DNA of 64,000 nt from Pseudomonas nicosulfuronedens (GTDB lineage: Bacteria > Pseudomonadota > Gammaproteobacteria > Pseudomonadales > Pseudomonadaceae). Made by a program: the position numbers and the translations under genes. The notes under the pieces were generated by a model. It searched no databases. It was not told the origin of the DNA and worked only from the letters and a program-made list of their open reading frames with translations. Below are positions 60,686 to 64,000 of this stretch, one piece after another. The stretch's first letter is position 1. Every line of letters starts with the position of its first letter. The stretch covers positions 62,001-126,000 of the forward strand of contig NZ_SWDV01000004.1 in the NCBI RefSeq assembly GCF_005877905.1, read 5' to 3'.

Positions 60686-61070
60686 CGCGGCCATCGCGCG
60701 GCTGGCGCTGGGGGTGGTGTTCCTCTATCACGGGCTGGTGCCCAAGCTGCTGTTCCTCAGCCCCGATGAAGTGCGGATGATCGAGGCCCACGGCTGGCCG
60801 TTGTCGACCCAGCGCATCGCCGAAGTGGCGGGAGCGGCCGAGATCGTCCTGGCCCTGGCCATCCTGCTGCTGCGCCGCAGTCGCTGGCCGCTATGGCTGG
60901 CGGTGATCGCGCTGGTCGGATTGCTGGCAGACGTGGCGTTGTTCGCCCCGGAATTGCTGCTGGGCGCGTTCAATCCGGTCTCCACCAATATTGCCGCCCT
61001 GGCGCTGTGCGCCATCGCCCTGCTGGGCGAGCGGGACGCGCATCGGGCGCGCCCCGCGCCGCTGCGTTAG
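60678..61070 (+). CDS. DoxX-like four-helix membrane protein
   Basis: A 130-residue inner-membrane protein with four helices (about 5-22, 47-65, 71-90 and 98-116). IARLALGVVFLYHGLVPKLLFL and GAAEIVLALAILLLRRS place it in the DoxX-like family. DoxX proteins in mycobacteria join a thiol-redox enzyme in a membrane oxidoreductase complex. The DCC gene fused in translation just upstream would be the matching thiol enzyme. Its stop overlaps the convergent TorF gene by 4 bases. Confidence 0.8.
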   Translation: MTSAAIARLALGVVFLYHGLVPKLLFLSPDEVRMIEAHGWPLSTQRIAEVAGAAEIVLALAILLLRRSRWPLWLAVIALVGLLADVALFAPELLLGAFNPVSTNIAALALCAIALLGERDAHRARPAPLR

Positions 61071-61810
61071 AACGAACGGGAGACGCTGGCGACCACGGTC
61101 GCTGTGCACACATCGCCGAAGCCGAACTGCGTGCGGCATTCGTTCTGCGACAGGTCGGTGTCGATGTAGCTCACTGCCCAGTCGAAGCCCACCCATGCAT
61201 GACTCAGCTTCGCCTCCCACTCGTGGTAGGTGTCGCGGGTGCTGCCGTCTCCGGAGAGGTAGAGCGGGTCCTTGGCGTCGTTGCGGCCGTAGCGCACGCG
61301 CAGCTTGAACTCGGCCGGCAGCTCGGCGTTGTAGGCCAGGTAGGTGTAGAGGTTGGCCTGGTCTTCGCCGAAGTAGGTGGGGTAATCGTTGCCATAGTAG
61401 GCCGCTACTTCGAAGCCATAGGCGTGGAGGATGGCGTAGGTGTCGCTCTGGTTGAACTGGCTTTCCTTCGGGTAGGCGTACTTGATGTAGCCCAGGTCCA
61501 GGGCGATGTCGTCGTTGGCCTGCCAGTACCAGCCGCCGTAGTAGTCGATTTCCTGACGGGTCTTCAGGCCGCCACCGAAATCGACGTTGGAACTCCACAC
61601 GCCCAGGTAGGCGCCCGAAGCGTGCTGCAGTGTGGCGCCGACCTGCACGGCCGGGTCGTTCTGGGTCTGCGAGATGCCGCGGGTGCGGTAGTCGCTGAGC
61701 AGGGCGGTATCGATCTGCAGGTTGAAGTCATGGCCGAGCTCGACGGCCGGAGTGGAGGTGAACGGCGCGCAGGCGAGCAGCGCGCCGGCCAGCCAGAGGG
61801 GGCGATTCAT
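61067..61810 (-). CDS. TorF-family putative porin
   Basis: A 247-residue outer-membrane protein of the TIGR02001 type. After the signal peptide (NRPLWLAGALLACAPFTSTPA) the mature chain begins DFNLQIDTALLSDYRTRGISQTQNDPAVQ, split in families only by small changes, and then VWSSNVDFGG and EIDYYGGWYWQ, all hallmarks of this group. It ends in an aromatic (SVSRSF). Two cysteines near the end (NECRTQFGFGDVC) may pair. The solute is unknown. It lies downstream of the amidohydrolase gene in the same direction, with a strong hairpin between. Confidence 0.85.
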   Translation of the reverse strand: MNRPLWLAGALLACAPFTSTPAVELGHDFNLQIDTALLSDYRTRGISQTQNDPAVQVGATLQHASGAYLGVWSSNVDFGGGLKTRQEIDYYGGWYWQANDDIALDLGYIKYAYPKESQFNQSDTYAILHAYGFEVAAYYGNDYPTYFGEDQANLYTYLAYNAELPAEFKLRVRYGRNDAKDPLYLSGDGSTRDTYHEWEAKLSHAWVGFDWAVSYIDTDLSQNECRTQFGFGDVCTATVVASVSRSF

Positions 61811-61923
61811 GCGGGGAGTCCCTTTGTTGTGATTGTCTGTGGGCAGATGAAAAATCCCGCGCAGCACCGGCCCTCCCGGCTATGCCGAGGAGCGTGAAGG
61901 GAGTGCAGGGCTGGCGGGCAAGG

Positions 61924-61950
61924 CGCCGGGGCTGTTCAGACCCCGGCGCA
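61924..61950 (-). terminator. hairpin after the amidohydrolase gene
   Basis: GCGCCGGGG and CCCCGGCGC form a perfect 9-base stem with a 9-base loop, 10 bases past the stop on the minus strand. It probably ends or attenuates the amidohydrolase transcript before the TorF gene. Confidence 0.6.
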
Positions 61951-61960
61951 GGAGCCCGGC

Positions 61961-63718
61961 TCAGAGAGCCGGTTGATCGTCGGCGCGGTAGACTTCGCGG
62001 CCTTCGAACAGGGTGCGAAGCACGCGCGCTTCGTCCAGTTGCTGGTCGGGCACGGTGAATACGTCGCGGTCGATCACCACCATGTCCGCCTGCTTGCCCG
62101 GTGCCAGGGTGCCGATCTTGTCGCCCAGGCCGATGGTCTGCGCGGCATTGCGGGTGTAGGCGTAGAACATGGTCTGGCGATCCACGCGCTCGGCGGCGTT
62201 GAGTACGCCTTCCTCACCCTGACGGGTGACGGCCTGGTAGATGGCCTTGAGCGGATCGGGCGTGGACACCGGCCAGTCGCTGGCGCCGGCAATGGTCGCG
62301 CCATTGTCCAGCAGGGACTTGGCCGGGTACATATAGCGGTAGGCCTCGTCGGCGATATAGGGCTTCACCAGCTCCACGGTGTAGGGTTCGGCGGTGGCCC
62401 AATCCAGCTGCATCGAAGCAATCACGTTCAGCTGCTTGAAGCGCGGGAAGTCCTTGGGGTTGACCAGTTGCAGGTGGGTGATCGAGTGGGTCACGCTGCT
62501 CTGCCGGTCCTTGCGTGCCTGGGCGAAGCCATTGAGGGATTCGCGTACCGCGCGGTCACCGATGGCGTGCACGTGCACCAGCCAGCCGCGCGCATCGGCG
62601 GCGCTGACCAGTTCGCCGAAGTGCTTCGGATCGATCAGCAGCTCGCCCGGCTTGTGGCTGTTCTTGTAGTCCTCCAGCAGCGCGGCGGATTGCGCGGGGA
62701 ACTCGATCACACCATCGGCGAACACCTTGATGCCCGGCAGCGTCAGGTTCGGGATGCCCTGGAACTGCTGGCGGACCTTCTCGATCACGTCCAGGTCGGC
62801 CGGCGTGCTCTTCGGGTTGACCACCTGCAGTGCGGCGACGTGGGCGGTGAGCAGGCCATCGCGGGCCAGGTCGCGGTAAACCGGCAGCACGCCGACGGTC
62901 TTTTCGGTGGGCTTGATGGCGAACAGCGCCTCGCCAGGCGTGCCGTTGGCGGCCGGGTCCATCCAGGCGGTGATGCCGAGGCTGTTGTTGTACTTCACGG
63001 CAGCGATGCCGGCGCGGTCCATGGTGGCAGCGTCGGGAACCGGCATGGCGGCGGCGACCAGGTCGAACCCGGAGTCGACCAGGAAACCGGTGGGATTGAA
63101 GTCCTTGTCGTGGGCGACGTTCTGCTGCTCCAACGGGCTCAGGCCGCGCAGGCGCTTGGCGTCCAGCCCGGCGCGCTTGAGCATGGCGGCGTTGGCCCAG
63201 GCGGTGTGGTGGTCGCTGCCGATCAGTACCACCGGGGTGTCCTTCCACTCGCCCTGGTTGAAGCGCTTGGCCAGACCATCGGCCTGGGACCAGTAGGTGG
63301 AGTTCATGCCGTTCATGACCACCACGTCGTGCACCTTGGCCTTGCCGCTGTCGCGGTCCTGCTTCAGGCGCTTCTCGAAGGCGTCGAGGTCCATCTGCTC
63401 GTCCAGCAGGCTGGCGGAAATCAGCTCCAGGCCGCCGAAGATCGAGTGCGAGTGGCTGTCGATGAAGCCGGGCATCAGCACCTTGCCGGCCAGGTCGACC
63501 TGCTTGCTGGCGCTGCCGGCGAGCTTGCGGATGTCCTCGTTGGAGCCCACCTGCAGCACCTTGCCGCCGGCGACGGCCACGGCCTGCTGCAGCGGTTGGC
63601 CGGGCTCGGCGGTGAAGACCTTGGCGTTGTACAGGATCAGGTCTGCGTTCTGTGCCTGTGCTTCAAAAGTGCCGAGTGCGATGGCGAGCGCCAGCGCGCC
63701 CTTGAGCATGCCGTGCAT
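61961..63718 (-). CDS. exported YtcJ-like amidohydrolase
   Basis: A 585-residue metal-dependent hydrolase of the YtcJ (amidohydrolase 3) family. Signal peptide [19 protein letters not shown] directs it to the periplasm. The metal-binding HxH is HSHS in [15 protein letters not shown], with further ligands in [20 protein letters not shown] and the [12 protein letters not shown] aspartate. Substrates of this family are mostly unknown amides or cyclic ureas. AAGGGGAAG lies just before the ATG. It is divergent from a LysR gene across 112 bases, which likely controls it. Confidence 0.88.
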   Translation of the reverse strand: MHGMLKGALALAIALGTFEAQAQNADLILYNAKVFTAEPGQPLQQAVAVAGGKVLQVGSNEDIRKLAGSASKQVDLAGKVLMPGFIDSHSHSIFGGLELISASLLDEQMDLDAFEKRLKQDRDSGKAKVHDVVVMNGMNSTYWSQADGLAKRFNQGEWKDTPVVLIGSDHHTAWANAAMLKRAGLDAKRLRGLSPLEQQNVAHDKDFNPTGFLVDSGFDLVAAAMPVPDAATMDRAGIAAVKYNNSLGITAWMDPAANGTPGEALFAIKPTEKTVGVLPVYRDLARDGLLTAHVAALQVVNPKSTPADLDVIEKVRQQFQGIPNLTLPGIKVFADGVIEFPAQSAALLEDYKNSHKPGELLIDPKHFGELVSAADARGWLVHVHAIGDRAVRESLNGFAQARKDRQSSVTHSITHLQLVNPKDFPRFKQLNVIASMQLDWATAEPYTVELVKPYIADEAYRYMYPAKSLLDNGATIAGASDWPVSTPDPLKAIYQAVTRQGEEGVLNAAERVDRQTMFYAYTRNAAQTIGLGDKIGTLAPGKQADMVVIDRDVFTVPDQQLDEARVLRTLFEGREVYRADDQPAL

Positions 63719-63830
63719 GACTTCCCCTTGCTTTTCGTTGGATTATTGTTGGTCTGCGGCGCAGGCTACTGGCGGACCGAAGTGTGCGGAAGTCGCTGTC
63801 AGGCATAACACTTGTGAAGGATTAGCACGA

Positions 63831-64000
63831 ATGACGATGGACAGATTCAGCAGCCTGGCGATGTTCGTCGCCAGTGCCGAGACCGGCAGTTTCAGCCGCG
63901 CTGCCGAGCAGTTGGGCAAGACGCCGTCGGCGGTGACCAAGGCGGTCGGCCAGCTGGAACTCGAAGTCGGCGCGCGCCTGTTCGAGCGCACCACCCGCAG
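63831..64000 (+). CDS. LysR-family regulator (partial)
   Basis: The first 56 codons of a LysR-type regulator; the rest lies beyond the window. The winged-helix start [20 protein letters not shown] continues into [19 protein letters not shown] and [11 protein letters not shown], the standard DNA-binding domain. GAAGG lies upstream. Its divergent position suggests it regulates the amidohydrolase gene. Confidence 0.9.
   Translation, partial: MTMDRFSSLAMFVASAETGSFSRAAEQLGKTPSAVTKAVGQLELEVGARLFERTTR

Overview
The window is a GC-rich chromosomal segment of a fluorescent-type Pseudomonas. Gene content and order (tctABC-opdH/tctDE, nadB, algU-mucABCD, lepA-lepB-rnc-era-recO-pdxJ, a Lon-like protease, a zinc-type TonB receptor, a PruR-like regulator, putP, azoR, a ProY-like permease) follow the P. 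aeruginosa PA0752-PA0789 neighbourhood as I remember it. Long frames stay open opposite real genes, as expected at this GC content. The species cannot be named from the window; a P. aeruginosa-group relative such as P. citronellolis or P. nitroreducens is plausible. I saw no phage, insertion sequence, CRISPR array, rRNA or tRNA.

Layout. 1-5400: tripartite tricarboxylate uptake (OpdH porin, TctC binding protein, TctBA membrane parts) divergent from its TctD/TctE two-component system. 5.5-9.8 kb: HDOD protein, YgfZ, SdhE, YgfX and L-aspartate oxidase. 10.0-14.4 kb: envelope-stress operon algU-mucA-mucB-mucC-mucD, preceded by two AlgU-type promoters. 14.5-20.9 kb: lepA-lepB, a DUF4845 protein, rnc-era-recO-pdxJ, mostly with overlapping ends. 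21-25.4 kb: cmoAB, a lipoprotein, a solute-binding protein, a YhhN membrane protein and a chagasin-like inhibitor. 25.8-28.2 kb: Lon-like AsrA with a heat-shock type promoter. 28.3-35.4 kb: an AraC regulator, a DUF815 ATPase, a TonB receptor with a Zur-like box, a PruR-like regulator, a 783-base gene-free structured region, and putP. No putA is present.

35.7-51.6 kb is an accessory mix: MFS exporter, LysR/azoreductase/SMR, an atypical large penicillin-binding protein, a permease with an NtrC box and a sigma-54 promoter, M48 protease plus LemA, and small enzymes. 52.2-56.2 kb is a cobalamin-uptake unit: riboswitch, BtuB, a 2Fe-2S protein and a BtuF-like binding protein. 56.3-64 kb: DdlA, an aldo/keto reductase, an uncharacterised five-gene row (NTF2-like, LCMT-like methyltransferase, DUF3237, DCC, DoxX-like), a TorF-type porin, a secreted amidohydrolase and the start of a LysR gene.

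Intergenic DNA carries two palindromic repeat families: REP-like elements built on TAGGAGCGAGCTTGCTCGCG, and three copies of an 80-bp palindrome bounded by GTAGGATG/CATCCTAC. The least explained stretches are the GGA-rich folded leader before putP, the REP that supplies the start codon of the BtuF-like gene, and the 58.4-61.1 kb gene row.
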